A program made the translations under genes and the position numbers. From Enoplolaimus lenunculus (Eukaryota; Nematoda; Enoplea; Enoplida; Thoracostomopsidae): a stretch of 64,000 bases of DNA. The notes under the pieces are model-generated. The model did not search any database, had not been told where the DNA came from, and worked only from the letters and a program-made list of their open reading frames with translations. The stretch is from assembly GCA_030248215.1 (NCBI GenBank), contig JASANG010003051.1:62001-126000 (forward strand), written 5' to 3'. Shown here piece by piece: positions 23,501 to 35,800 of the stretch; within the stretch, counting starts at the first letter, position 1, and every line of letters starts with the position of its first letter.

Positions 23501-26500
23501 CAACCTCCCCTGAACGACGATGTAAAAGTACAGGTATGCAAAAACTTTTTCATGAAGACATTAGACATTGGCGAAAAATATATTCGGGTTTGTTTACGAT
23601 CGAAGAACGTTATTAGAGTTCCCAAGCGTACGAAACCCGTTTCTGCAACACATGCTCTCAAGCCACACCAAATTGAACATGTTCAAAATCATATCGACAG
23701 CTTGCCGAAAGTGCCAAGTCATTACTGCCGTAAGAGCAGCACACGAGTCTACGTTGAAGCAAACATTCGGAGTAAACAACAAATGTCTCAGCTCTACGCC
23801 GAAAAGTGCATGTCTGATGGAGTCAGCCCAGTAACTGTTGCGTCATATCTCAGAATCGTTCGTGCCAATAAAATTTCTGTTCATAAACCAAAGAAGGATC
23901 GTTGTGCACCTGTGTCAAGTATGAGAACCTGGAAGGGGAAGACAAAGAAGCACTCGTGAAAACATATCAGCGACATTTAAAATTCAAGGAAGAAGCACGA
24001 GCGCTCAAAGCAGACAACAAAAAAGGCAAAAAATCAAAGTAATGTGTGTGTGACATTAGACTTGCAAGCGGTACTGTATCTGCCGCATGGAACAGTTTCA
24101 ACCCTTTACTACAAACGAAAGTTGTCGTGCTACAACTTCACGATTTGTGACGAAGCAAAAAACGGCTATTGTTTTTTGGACAGAAGCGAATGGGAAGCAC
24201 GGTTTCGTGGAGATAGGTTTTTGTCTGTTTTCGTTCTTCAATTCTCTAGCACCTGAAATAACCGAAATTTCAATGTTTTCAAACTCATGTGGTGGTCAAA
24301 ATCGAAATTTCGTAATTCTAGCTACGTCGATTCACGCCGTTCGTTCATCCAGTTGTCCATCTGTCATCCGTCATACGTTTTAGAGCCCGGTCACACGCAA
24401 ATCGAGTGTGATCATCTCCACTCATGTATCGAAAGCGCCTCCAAGAATGTCACTATTTCAGTGCCGAACGACGGGGTGAATGTACTAAAACTGTCAAGAC
24501 CGAAACAGCCGTTCAAATCTGTACTAGAACTCGAATACTCCGATTTCAGCGATCTGAAGGCAATGGGTGCTAGGTCGTTTGGCAATCGCCGGCCGGCCAT
24601 TTCATTTTCAAAGGTCAAGAGGTTCAAATTGGACCGCAATCAACCAAATATTGTGCAGTACAGCACCGATTACAGTTCTGAATATGAACATGTTGAAGTT
24701 CAGGCCATTCAAACTCGTAAATCATCGAGCAAGCTTGATCCCGGTTATGACGACCTTTGCCCATTAGTAATGCAAAAAAGGCGATTTAATGAGCTTTGCT
24801 CGTCGTTTGTTATCCCCAAATTTTATTGGTCGTATTACGAAACATTGGTCACCGGAAGAATGAATGAGGAGCCTGAAGAGTCATCAGGCGACAGCAAAGC
24901 CGATGACAGCGAATCGACATCAGACGGATAAGAAACTGTCTCTTTGTGACTAGTAATCTGTGGTATTTAATATAGTGTATGTTACTTACATGTCCTGCAG
25001 TGCATAAACTTGAAAACCACTCAATCTCAGCAAAGGCCCGATCTTTCGTTTCGCCGCCTTTTAGCTATGTAAGTGCGTTCAAAGAAAATTTGTCGCAAGT
25101 TGTAAAAACACAATCCCTACGATAATTTCATGGTGATTATTAATATGCAAAAAATTTCCAAGAATCAACCATACAAACAGCTGTATTTTTCAAAAGCATA
25201 AATCTCAAATTCATCCTAATGCAGATCGGACCTTTGTTGAGGTTGGCGACGAGTTGTTGACAAATTTGTGGCCCCAGCACGTATTCAATTCATCAATAGA
25301 ATGAAAATTTATAATCGCAAAAATTTGTTCCGCTTTTCAAATTCAGTTACACGAGACTGTAAGATTCTCTCAAAAAATTATGTTTTTACTCTTTTCAACC
25401 AACATTTCAATGACTCAAGGCTGTTAGTCCAATCTCCGGTTAAGGCACGGTTGATGTTGCTGATAATGTTTACAATTTGTTAATAATCGCCTCACACTGT
25501 TCTTTGATCCTTGCGTATAGATATATTTTATATTATATATTATATGTGGCGGAAATTACTATGCTAATTTGAAGTCTAATCTCTCACGTGATCGTTCTTT
25601 TAGAATCCAAAGCTTCAAAAAGTTTGAATTGTGATACTTATTACGATTCAGATATTTCGATACTTTTGCAATCCAGTGCTTTGTACCATTTCAGAACAAT
25701 GTTATTTTGTTATTCTTTTATTTTTTATTAGCATTTCGGAAAAACTGCCAAAGCGCTTTAATTTATGTTCGAACATATTTGGATCGCATGTTTTGGAACC
25801 ACATGGTTCTACTTAAAACAATTGAATAATTGAATTATGAATTTATTGTGCTTTTCAATGCTTTCGGTTGCAACCATCTTACAGTCAATTTACATATTAC
25901 TGTAAAATACAACTGATAAATTTGAAATTTGTGGAATCTAATTATTCATCGAAGGTGGGATATTTAAGCGCATGTTATGGAAGTTTGTAATTAAATTGTA
26001 TCGCATTGGTTGGTAAACTTTACTGAACGAGATCAATCAACTTTTACTTTACGCGATCACTTTTACTCTTTTATGCGAGTTGTACTCGCTAATGAAATTA
26101 TCGTGGTTTTACCGTTCTAGTACCAATCAACAAGATCATATTTGCGTACTTTTCTTTTACGTGAGCACGAAACTGTAATTCAGGCTACGATGTCGAATTA
26201 TTCCAGACCACGTCCAGCTAAAACAAAATCCGATCTCTCTGACCCTGAAATGGTGGCAGCTGCAAAACCACTGTCACAATGCGAATATTTTAAATTGTTC
26301 ACTGATGACGAACTAAGTAAGCATATCACGGATGACACAGATCGATAGGCTGCTCAAACAGCGATTGGAACATCGGGTTATACTCCGTATTCGACAAGAA
26401 CCGGCAAAGTTGAATACTTTATTGGAACGCTGCTATATTTGGGGATTTTTAAATTGCCGTCGTAACATATGTTGTGGGTTGCAGAAACTTTCGTCTCTGA

Positions 26501-27905
26501 AGTAACGGATATATGTCGCGAAACGAATTTGAAAGTTTGAACCGTTGGTTGTATTTCAACAACAACGAAAATATGTTAAGGCTTAAAAATTCGGGTCATT
26601 ACAAACTAATAAATTTCGCTCGAATTGTCTAAAAGCGGTGCCTGAAGAAAAGTACGTATTCAATAGACGAAATTGTCATTCCTGCAAAAAACGCTTGGGC
26701 ATTCGACAGTATAATCCAAAGAAGCCAAAAAATAGGGTGCTAATATTTGTGTTGCTGCGGAATAAGTGGTTTTGTTAATGACTTCGTGTATACAGGAGCG
26801 GCTAACTGTGATCAGGAGCTGGGGAAATGATTGGAGTGTCTGCTAAAAATATACTGTGACAATTGTTAAACTACTCGAAGTTTGTTCTTATATTTAGCGC
26901 AGGAACGAATTTTACTTGTAAACACCGTACGATCCAATCGGCTCAAAGGTGCGCATAAAGTGTAAAATCTGAAAAAGAGCTTGAAAACAAAACGGCAGGG
27001 TCTCGTTTGATTATATGATAGACTCTAATTCCAAGTCTAGGGGTGATGCGGTGGTTAAACAACAGCGTAGATAGTTTGTTGTCTATACACGTTAGTATAA
27101 AATTAGCTGATACAGTTCAACGGTGGTCGTCGAAAGTAAAAACTCGTGTTCAAATTGTAAGGAAGCATAATCTTCACACGGATGGTGTTTATTCAGCAGA
27201 TATGCTGTTCGCCTAGTTCCGAATCAGTGGTGGAACGAAAGCTTATCATAGAATTTTTAATTTCTGTATCAATATGGCTGCTATTAACGTCGGGTTATTA
27301 TGCAGCCGTGTCAGAATTTAATGAGTTCGATAAGATTTTTAACAAATTTTTGATTTTCGCTCACAAACGGGTACTAAAACTTTGTCGGTAAATCATGATT
27401 CCTTAACGAGTAAATAACTACAAATTCATAATTACATACGTAATCGTATTGGCAACAAGATTTATTACAAATTACTTACCTACTTCAGCATAGGTACACT
27501 TTAAGCTTGCAAACGATTGTTGCTAATTCAGAAAAAGAAATATTTGTACAACAACAGCCATCTGCCTTCAAATTTTAAGCGTGCAAAATTTAAACGTTTA
27601 GACTTTTTACAAACATACGTTTACACTTCTGGTCTCCTCGCATTTCTACCCTTTCCTGAACTTATAGGCACATATCCCACCCCCGAAATTTTTTAGTATC
27701 ACGTACCTTAGCTTGTTTATAATAAAAATTTAACAGACAATCATGGCAAATAATTTTACTGTAAAAACAGGTTGAAATGACTGTTAGCTTTTTTCTATCT
27801 TTACTTTTGATGATGCACATACTTGCGTTTAAAATTAATACCAATGCTACCGCTGGCAACAACAATAACAACACCAACACCACCACCACCAACAGCAACA
27901 ACACT

Positions 27906-27937
<32 letters not shown>

Positions 27938-30475
27938 CGACAACAACTACAACAGCAACAAGACAATAGCTAAAATAACAACAACGACAACAACTTGCTA
28001 ATAATAATTAACCAACATGCGTATACATCGCGTAACTCCAAATGTAATACTGCCATGAACATTAATACTACGATGAGAATTTTGTGACAAAAACTAACTA
28101 CTAAATATGTAAGATGTGTGCTTGCTCAATTTTAACAAAAAGATGTTTTATTATAGAACGCGTAAATACGCTTTCCTTTGGATACGATATAAGTGTTCGC
28201 TCAAATTTCTTTTACCAAAACACCTCTTTCAACCTCTTCCTCCCAGGATTGGGAGAGGTGACGTGATCAATTTTTCGCTCCGTCTACATATATGGCCCTT
28301 ATTACATTACAGGTGGCTCCGTATACTACCATGCGGCGCTTATTAGAATATATATGAAATAATAAGAGCTAATTATCCTCAATGGTTGTCTTAAACGGTT
28401 CGTACGTTAATGAATCTTGTTATATTTTACATCTGGTGTTACTTGTTGGTTAAGACTGATTAAAGCTGCGGAGAAAATTTGGTGCCATTTGATTTAATGA
28501 TTGTTGAGTATTGAACGAATTTGTTTAGTGGCCCGCATTACAAGCAGTTTCAAACATAGTGGCCCTTAATGTCAGTTTTTACTATAATGTTGCTTCTATC
28601 TGTTTGCGAGATATAATGTGAAGTGCATTTTTTTCCATTCTGGAATGTATTCTTAAATATGTAGCGCCTATCATAAGGTAATAGTGAGTTTTAAGCAAGC
28701 GAACGATAACAGCTACAATCGTCAAACTCAGCTAACAAGTAGGATAAATCAAATGCAAGAAACGAGCATAATTTTGACCCTCTCTATTAACTGGTGAGTT
28801 TATACGATCTATCGTCAATCGGTGGTCGGTGCTTCACACAAAGAATATTTGGCACTCGAATATAGTTTAAGTGATGTGCATTTTAATGTAAAATATATAA
28901 CAGTACATGTTACCTGGTATTTTCCGCTGTCTTATTTTTAAGCGATCGTTTATGAGAAAATGTTTGTATTGTTCGTTATTCCTTGGCATCGTATGTTATG
29001 TCTGGTATCACAGTGCGATTTCGGTATCTGAGTTTGGTATTGTTTGTTCACTTGTGAGCGTATCGATGACTGCATCGCCGCTGGTTGCATTGGTATTAAA
29101 TTCAATGTAACTCAGAGGTGCAGAATCGAGGGGAGAATGGCATTTTGCTGTTCGCTCGCTTCGTTTGTGAGGTTCGTTCACAACATTATATATTGCGGCC
29201 CAGTGTATATGCAATACTCGGTTTCTGATCCGCTGCTGCACCCCTGGCTTCACTTGTTTTATTTATTTTTGCATGTCTTTACTCTGTTATATTTTAATTT
29301 TCCCTGTATATAACTATCTATGTAGAACAGAAAAAATGCGAAAATGTTCTTAATTTGGTGCATTTTCTGATTTTATTTCAGCGTGACGTTGTTAAATCGC
29401 AATCCGCTGCAAATTTGCCATTTTATTTTATTCTGTTTAATGCAACATCATGCATTCAATGGAGTATACTGGGATATGCGTGGAGAGATTGGGTTCTACT
29501 GGTTAGTTGATTGTGTAGCCGACCTATGCGGTGTGAAACGCACAGCATCTCTTGTCAAATACAATTAAACTCTCGCTTACACCTGCTGTACCGCCAATTG
29601 GGCATTTCTGCTAATACAAATTTTGCTAAAAACTCTCGTTTGCTTCTTAACTATTTTGTGTTCAAAGAAATGTATTAACACATGTGTAGCAGTAATTTTT
29701 CTCATTTTAGTAAGTATTATTGTGGCTGGTGCTAAAATATCTAGTTGAGTTTGTGAAAAGTTGTTTCAAGCTTCTTTGTATTCGCTAAAGTGTTTAAAGC
29801 TGCAACCTTGCCTTTTTAATTTAAGCAAGCTAACTTTTTCGTGTTTTATCGTGTTTGATTTTAAATAAAGTTGTCTAGTGACAGGATTTAAAATCATTTT
29901 TGACGCAAAAACGCTGGCTTTTTGTGTTGTGTGAAATCAAAACGGAGTTTAACGCTCCTAATGTGTAAAAATGTAGATAACGCGGACTAAGACTACAAGC
30001 GTGGGAGCACTCGCGACTGCGTTTTAACCCCATACTTTATTGTAATGACTGTCCATGGCATTGTTTGGCTGGTATAAACATGAATATTTTGAATTCAAGT
30101 AATTGAACGCATTAGATAACCTCTGATATTTCTAACAGTCAGAACTACGACTACACACAGTTGAAACTTAGTGTAATAAACGGCAAAATACCACTGGTTT
30201 GCGCATGAGCATATGCAAAATGTTTGTGCGCAAAAAGGTTATTTTTAGTAACATGGTATCGAGTTACCTGCTAAAAATCATTTCGTATTGAATGATCACG
30301 ACTTTTTCTGTTTACTTTTCAGTGCGTTGCTGTTTTAATTAGCAAAACGTGTTGTGAGTATATATTGTACATTTCGATGTTTTATTTTAAGATGCCAAAT
30401 GCAATTGGACTAGTGTTAGCTGGCTGTCAACTCGCGTTGTTTGTGATTTATCCTGGGAAAACTGCGACAGACTAG
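17513..30475 (+). CDS. swt: SWEET family sugar transporter (SLC50), complete, six exons
   Basis: Bidirectional sugar facilitator of plasma or internal membranes. Exons 17513-17583, 21245-21322, 22685-22808, 28943-29092, 29382-29501 and 30392-30475 join with consistent phases to 208 residues, the usual family length. Two MtN3 repeats plus linker helix are visible: TM1 SVFSVVGYIASTI, TM2 ending SFTYNALMLMYG, TM3 after NWALI with SVGAMLRLCYLIFY, TM4 SLFLGIVCYVWY, TM5 CSLVSVSMTASPLVAL, TM6 LPFYFILFNATSCIQW, TM7 MPNAIGLVLAGCQLALF. In the second repeat the substrate-lining Trp (IQW) and Asn (MPNAIG) are kept; in the first the equivalent Trp is Met and Asn is His. An in-frame second ATG follows two codons later. 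The 6.1-kb intron after exon 3 contains two dead DNA transposons. The first exon rests on phase and alignment only and is the least certain. Confidence 0.87.
17650..18665. repeat. Foldback element copy enlarged by a palindromic-repeat block
   Basis: 17650-17830 matches the centre and right arm of the foldback element at 38176-38680 (CGTCGAATGATATATAATTT), and 18560-18665 matches its outer arm. Between them, about 17835-18540, lies a block of many imperfect AGACATNNATGTCT-like palindromes spaced roughly 20-60 bp apart. This block is absent from the 38-kb copy, so it is probably a later insertion. Open frames in it are not protein-like. Confidence 0.55.
19392..19559. mobile_element. Tc1/mariner-like MITE, GAGTC family
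   Basis: Ends CACTGCAAAAAACATGGTGA and TCACCGTTCTTTGCAGTG are inverted repeats followed inward by GTCAAATTGACTC and CCGAAATAGGC. The whole element is a near-palindrome built of GACTC/GAGTC. One of six copies in the window. Confidence 0.7.
19716..19892. mobile_element. Inverted-repeat element carrying telomere-like hexamers
   Basis: One arm GGCTCATGTAAAGATCAGGA, the other CCCCTGTTCTCTACATTGGCC. Inside are GGCTTAGGCTTA and related TTAGGC-like units (19795-19855). It is the same element as 31709-31866 in opposite orientation. Confidence 0.7.
20636..20849. mobile_element. Tc1/mariner-like MITE, GAGTC family
   Basis: Ends CAGTGCAAAAAAATGGTGAG and CTCACCGCTTTTTCAGTG, flanked by TA on both sides. 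Lies in SWEET intron 1. Confidence 0.7.
22855..25252 (+). mobile_element. TIR DNA transposon with a DUF7869-like gene, decayed
   Basis: Left TIR 22855-22882 starts TCGTCGCCAATCTGAGCAAA; right TIR 25225-25252 is its inverted copy with 24 of 28 bases equal. Further copies of CTGAGCAAAGGCCC lie just inside at about 22950-22975 and 25022-25043, so the ends carry subterminal repeats. The interior is one plus-strand gene relic (see 23552-24931). About 2.4 kb in total. No clear target duplication was found. It sits 46 bp inside the third SWEET intron. The TIR family is not one I can name. Confidence 0.72.
23552..24931 (+). pseudogene. Transposase-like gene relic, DUF7869-like
   Basis: Segments in order: an N-terminal part with HIDSLPKVPSHYCRKSSTR and KPKKDRC (23552-23900); a linker readable in another frame (KYENLEGEDKEALVKTY, about 23915-24042); LDLQAVLYLPHGTVSTLYYK (about 24058-24117); MFSNSCGGQNRNF (about 24270-24310); EPGHTQIECDHLHSCIE (about 24385-24435); then a long C-terminal part ending in an acidic serine-rich tail (stop at 24931). 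The order and motifs match a family I recall as DUF7869, common in arthropod and cnidarian genomes. At least three frameshifts and one stop separate the segments. The expected Asp of the S-D-x-CGGQN motif is Asn. Function as a DDE-like transposase is inference from the TIRs and motif spacing. Confidence 0.65.
26190..27390 (+). pseudogene. piggyBac transposase relic (PGBD-like)
   Basis: Family landmarks appear in the right order across shifting frames: EYFKLFTDDELSKHITDDT (26280-26340), EYFIGTLLYLGIFKLP (about 26410-26460), SRNEFESLNRWLYFNNNENM (about 26515-26577), STYSIDEIVIPAK (about 26655-26690) holding the D-E of the catalytic core, GISGFVNDFVYTG (about 26757-26800), and RKHNLHTDGVYSADML (about 27160-27205). 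It is broken by several frameshifts and stops. No TTAA-CCC terminal repeats were found close by. It may come from the same kind of transposon that moved the TTAA elements listed here. Confidence 0.82.
27855..28000. repeat. (AAC)n-rich simple repeat
   Basis: About 145 bp of AAC, ACC and AGC trinucleotides; it opens a low-complexity Asn/Thr frame on plus and a Val/Leu frame on minus, neither gene-like. In the third SWEET intron. Confidence 0.85.
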
Positions 30476-31708
30476 AGCAACATTGAAGTATGCTCAGTAG
30501 AAAAATGCATAATTGGGTTTTCGATCTTTTAATTTCGATGTATGCATATTATTTTATTTATAACCTATTGATGGTACTATACTTGCGCGGCGACATCCGT
30601 CATCGTGGTGCACAGTACAAGTTTCTGTTACCCTTGTGGTTGACAAAATTCATGAAAATGATTAGTTTTCGTGTTATAACGGTTGTTCATGGTTTACTAG
30701 GTTAAGCATCATGATGTATTCAAAATTGGAATTTGCATTGTAAAATTTCAAAAAAAAAAGAATCGGCAAATACAAAAATTTTGGTGTCGGCACATCACTC
30801 ACTAGATTGAACAAAGTTTGTGGTTTTCGGGCAACATTTTTGGTGTCAATAAACTTTTAGAACAAACAACTTTATCTGGCGAAATCAAATAGCTCGATTT
30901 AGACACGAATGAAGTGGAATTTTTAAAAAAATTGGTGTCATGTGGCATAATCTGAAGCAGCTGCTTTTTGTCGTACAAATATTAATAGCATACCATGTAT
31001 TTGCCTGTGTTCCTGTGTAAATTAGTAAATCTTGGTTTGTCGTCGTTATATCAGTAAGATAAAGTGTCGGCTACTTTTCATTCACCCACGCAAAGAAATG
31101 TTTGGCTGACGTTTTCAGACTACTTTCTGTTGCTAAGTTATAAACAGCTTTCTAAAATAGTGTCAGCATATTGTGTATTAATAGGAGCACTTTTTAACTC
31201 CAGTTAAACTACTTAGTATTGATGTTCGGGATGGGCGGCAGTCCAGCTAAGAATTAAATTAATGAACGTTTTATATGTGGGTAAAAAAAGTTTCTGTGGG
31301 AAGTAAAAAAACGTCAAAACTTGTCGTTACTACGACAAGTTTAACGAATTGATATCGACGTACAATTTTGCATAATTTTGTTTACATTAAACGCATACTT
31401 TTAATTTGAATTGATAAAGGCTGGGTTGCAGGGACGTGAATTAATAGTCGGATCCCAACTCAAGTTGGGATTGCACTTTTTTTCAATTTTGTAGCTTTGA
31501 CATAAAAGTCGGAGGTTTACAACCAGAGTTTTGTTTTCAACTGATCGATGGTTGGTGATGTGTGCTCAGAATCAGAGCTACTAGCGATAACTTTGTTGTA
31601 AAAATAGTTGAACTCTTCAAGGGTTGCTAATTTATTCGAGCTTCAGCCCGTAAAGATAAGTATTTTTTGGAGTTAAACGTGAAATCGACTTTAAAGTCAT
31701 GAAGGTCG

Positions 31709-31866
31709 AGGCTAATGTAAAGAACAGGGGCGGAACAGTATTGTAAGCATATATATTTCTAAGTTTAAGCCTAAGCCTAAGATAAGCAAAAAATAGTCTA
31801 AAGCTTAAAGCTTTCTCTTTTCTAGTCCCACAGAAAAACGTTCCGCCCCTGATCTTTACATGGGCC
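31709..31866. mobile_element. Inverted-repeat element carrying telomere-like hexamers
   Basis: Arms GGCTAATGTAAAGAACAGGGG and CCCCTGATCTTTACATGGGCC; interior has TTAAGCCTAAGCCTAAGATAA. Nearly the same interior as 19716-19892, inverted. Confidence 0.72.
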
Positions 31867-32557
31867 AAGATCAACATAGTGAATTATTTTCATACTATTC
31901 CGGTAGTAACCCGAATAAGCGTGGGGGCTGATATTTATTTGGCCCCTCTGGAGGGTACCCCTCTGTTATTCGGTTACGGAGTTTTATTTATTTTCAACCT
32001 TACGCCGTTTAGAGTGACTCTCTGTTGTGAGCCGGGTGTACGCGTAGTGGGGATAACTTTTGGATATATGATTTATAAACACTGCAAGAAACTTAGGGAC
32101 TCGCATGTGGGCACAATTTTTTACAGTAGCATAGACAGTATAAAACGTGGATGACCCATTAATGCGGATTTTGCTTTCATTAGGTATGCCTCTCTGCTAC
32201 AGCGCGAACTCAATTGTTAGGAGCCGAGCCGGAGGTCAGCAAATTTGAGCGAAGAAGTGAACTTTGTTGCAACAATCATATGCTATCATACACATTGTCA
32301 TAATTTGTTATTTAAGCAGCTTCTTTTATGATAAGTTTCTGCAATTGTAGGTTTCCAAATTGCCCCAAAGTTAGAAATAAACTCACTGAATAGCAAAACT
32401 TAAATAAAAAATTTCACTGCGGAATTTGCTGGAAGCTCGCGCAAAAGTTTTACCAGAGCTGAAGATAAACATCTGGTTGTACTCTGATATGCGAATAAAA
32501 TACAATTATTGTTGTCTCAATTGCCGTTTTACGTGTTAAAGAATGGAATTCAAAGCT

Positions 32558-32869
32558 TCATAAAAGCTGAAAATATTATTACAGTATATCTTCAATAGTG
32601 GGCGTCTTCATTCTGTTCGCCAGCTCTCGGTCACCCATACTTTGCAGCTGAAATGAAAGTTTTAAAGTACAAAAAATCACAGCATTCAGTAGGTAACAGC
32701 AATCAGAACTGATTAAATTTCTCGGTAAGTTCAAAGCTGTTAAAACTTTGAAGTCATGCAAATTTTGCAAGGACAGTTTTAGTGTTGAAACCTCCGTTTT
32801 ATACTGAACACATTCGTCAATTACAGATGGATTCTTATCGCACAGAGGAAATTATGTTGAACATTTCAG
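32558..32869 (-). repeat. Segment duplicated at 62995-63330, possible alternative last exons
   Basis: About 310 bp nearly identical to the far copy. On the minus strand both copies keep an open frame holding TEVSTLKLSLQNLHDF, then after a TTTCAG acceptor MGDREL, KTPTIEDI and a stop. The phases do not join simply to the lectin exon upstream, so this may be an alternative 3' end, a separate small gene or only duplicated flank. Confidence 0.5.
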
Positions 32870-35800
32870 TCACCTGAGTCTCTCTGACCTTGGTACGACC
32901 TCTATTTTACACTTATGATTATATTGATTGAGAAATCCCACGACCTCTCGAAACCGCTTCTCACTAGTAGCGCCTAAACTGATAGGGTTTTAAAGTAATT
33001 TTGGTTTAATGCCGCGCGCCGTATTGCGCAGCGTAACAACTCCCACTTTGAAACGAATACGTTTTGCGTTTTTGTTGTGTTATAACTTGTACTCGATATA
33101 TTCTTTCAATAGAAATGTTGAAGGGGGTTCTTATACCGCGTCTGAAATCCCTTGAACAAAAATTCCAAAGGTTTGCTTTGACATGTGAAATTCCTCTTGG
33201 CTGCGTTCTAGAGGTAGTGGATTAAGATATCCGCTGAGAAGCGCCCTCCCCCGAGCCTCAGTAGTTCCAGCCATAATTGTTTTGCCTCACAATTACCGGT
33301 GCAAACGTTAAAGAATGGAATTTGACACGAAAACGAACTGAGTTGGTCGCATTCGACTGCAATTAGGTGGCTGCTTCCATAATTTGTTGTCAAACAATCG
33401 TATTCTTCGGTGTTGCCAACGCCACTTGGAGCGACTAGTGCAAACGGCACTCGGCACCTTTCTGCCTTATTCGGACGATATTCAAACCTTTGTTCGGCCC
33501 ATAGATCAGAGCCACCAACGGCAATACTATGGGTCCAAAATTTATTTCCATGTTTGCGTTTTAAGTAAGCGACGTATTCTAGAAAATGATTTTCTGTTCC
33601 GAACTGAGTCAATATCGCGGACGGATGCTCGCTCCTACAAAACCTGTTGATGTTTGCAAAAGTGTCATTTGTGCCAATGTCCCGAAGGTACACCCGGTAG
33701 CACGCTGATGGAGTCCAGTCCCAGCCAGGAGGACAAACTGAAATATATTGACCGGACGTGTTATTATATTCGGTTTATACAGGCCATCATCCATTGAATC
33801 ATTTGCTATATGTATACATGTCTAGAAGTTGGCAACCAGTTGAATCAATTTCGCCGGAGGTGAAACAAAATTAGGCTGTTTATCCCGCTACTCATTTAAC
33901 GACCCCTGATCTTGCAACAGGCGTTATTCACAGTTATATTTTTTACTTTGTTGACCCTTGTAGGTGGCTGTGTCACACACCAGGGTACAACCATAAGTCT
34001 TTCTCCGGCTGCGGCTCCGGCAAATAATCGGCTTCCGGCTCCGGTAGAATTTTTGCCGGACGTTCCGGCAATTTTGGTAGCAAAATTTTGCATAATTTTG
34101 CAGAAGTTATCTGTTTAGCGCGTTTTGTTTGACTTTTGTTGCAATTTTAAGGAAAGAATTTCTGAAATTGCGCAGAAAATTAGCGTAATATCAAACAATT
34201 TAACAACATATTGCAGATATTATCTAAAATTAAATAATTAATAATTAACCATAATTTTTACTACCTAGGCATAGGCGCTGGCAAACGGTGTTAAATACTT
34301 AAAACTTATGCATGGGTGCTGTGCCGCAACGAGTTTAGCAAGGCCTTGCATGGCCATATTGATTAATTATTTTCGGATTTGTTGGTTTTGATTGGGTGCA
34401 GTGACATCTGTACAACAAGTATCACCACGGCTTCCGCTACCGTAGTGACTGTATGGTTCACGAAAGCCTTTGGACAGGTCTTATTCTTGATCCAAAATTT
34501 TGTTCATTACTTATTTACACTAACACAACTATGGATTTCATTTAGACTACTCTTGACAGTGTGTTGGATTGGAAATAACCAGAACTTAGAAACATTGGTA
34601 TCTAAACTGATGTTGAACTGATCGGATTGAACGTTTTTGTCAGAGCGAGATTCCAGTGCTTCGGCCCTGCCGAAAATTTTGGTAAGTTCGTATTAATGTG
34701 ATATAATGACTTGTATCGTGCTTCCAGACCCGTTGTGAAAGGGAACCAGCAGACCTTAAAAGCGGTACCTTAGACGGCATGAAAGCAAGCACATAAGTAA
34801 GCAAATTCCTTAAAAATATCTATTTATTACCCTAAATCTATTGACTTATATCATCAATAATTGACATTTCGCAGTCCGCAAAACCATTAAGTAAATAGCA
34901 TATGATCAGGATACACCTAAACCACGCGACTGCAATGCAATGTGTGCGTGAGAAATTCATTATGAAAATACCACAAAATTCCGCTATGTTTATACTCATA
35001 GGTAATTTTGAGCAACTTAGCAATCGTTCAGTTTTTCAATAGCGATATACTGCGATTGTTTGATTTGAACCAAAAATAACGAAATTCATATATAACCTTA
35101 AAACTTTTGAGTGCATGCGCTATTTTTTCTTTAAAACAATAGAAAATCAGTCAATATTTGATGCCTTAATTAGCACAAAAATGTAACAAATTTTTATTTT
35201 TAATATATATTTCAATATCTGTTTTTCGTTTCATGTTTTGGCTATTTTAATCGTTATCCATTTACGTTTTTTTCACTATCGGTTTACACCCTGCCACTGT
35301 TATATGTGAATTCAGATTGTGTGGTTGCCGGCTGGTTCATACAGTTGTATTTCATCTTACCTTGTTGTTCATGTTTTCGTTCACACAATTCGGTTGCAAA
35401 ATCTACTACAAATTGCGAATCCAATTCTTCATATAACTGCAGTACATATATTTTGCTAGTATCGTTGCCAACAATTTCAGTTAAATGCGTTTCGTTTGCA
35501 TTTTCGCCAACGTATATCACCCATACTATTCCGCCCTAAAGAAATAAACTACTCGATTTTGCCTTTTCACTAATACTTTACCACTGCGTTGACATTATGG
35601 TAGATGACAATCTTATAAACCAGAACCGCTGTTGATGGCTTAAGTGAAGTAAGCCCTCTCAATAAATCATTCGAACCATGTTAACCTTTTCTCACATGAA
35701 TATTTTGAATTTCCCCTGAGACCTACTTTTATGCTAGGATTCGAACTCCAGTGACTGGAGTGGGAGGCGTATACCATCACCACTCAGCTATAGGAGCTTG

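Larger units (their letters stand above)
30476..32869. other. Convergent intergenic stretch between SWEET and lectin gene
   Basis: Both flanking genes end here. It contains a telomere-repeat element (31709-31866), a half copy of the TGGGTCATCC element ending near 32156, and the 32558-32870 segment duplicated at 62995-63330. A frame at 30490-30705 with two hydrophobic stretches starts 15 bp after the SWEET stop and is probably 3' UTR. Confidence 0.5.

Noticed and set aside
22811-25259. GAGTTGTTG at both sides of the DUF7869-like element as a target duplication
   Set aside because: The left copy is about 35 bp outside the TIR, so it is probably chance.
27777-28001. Asn/Thr-rich protein
   Set aside because: Translation of an AAC trinucleotide repeat.
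29044-29313. Frame with hydrophobic stretches and RCRIEGRMAFCC, briefly resembling a SWEET loop
   Set aside because: It overlaps the SWEET exon ending at 29092 and the following intron; the exon at 29382 gives a far better continuation.
30490-30705. Small membrane protein directly after the SWEET stop
   Set aside because: Lies in the likely 3' UTR; no family match or conserved partner.
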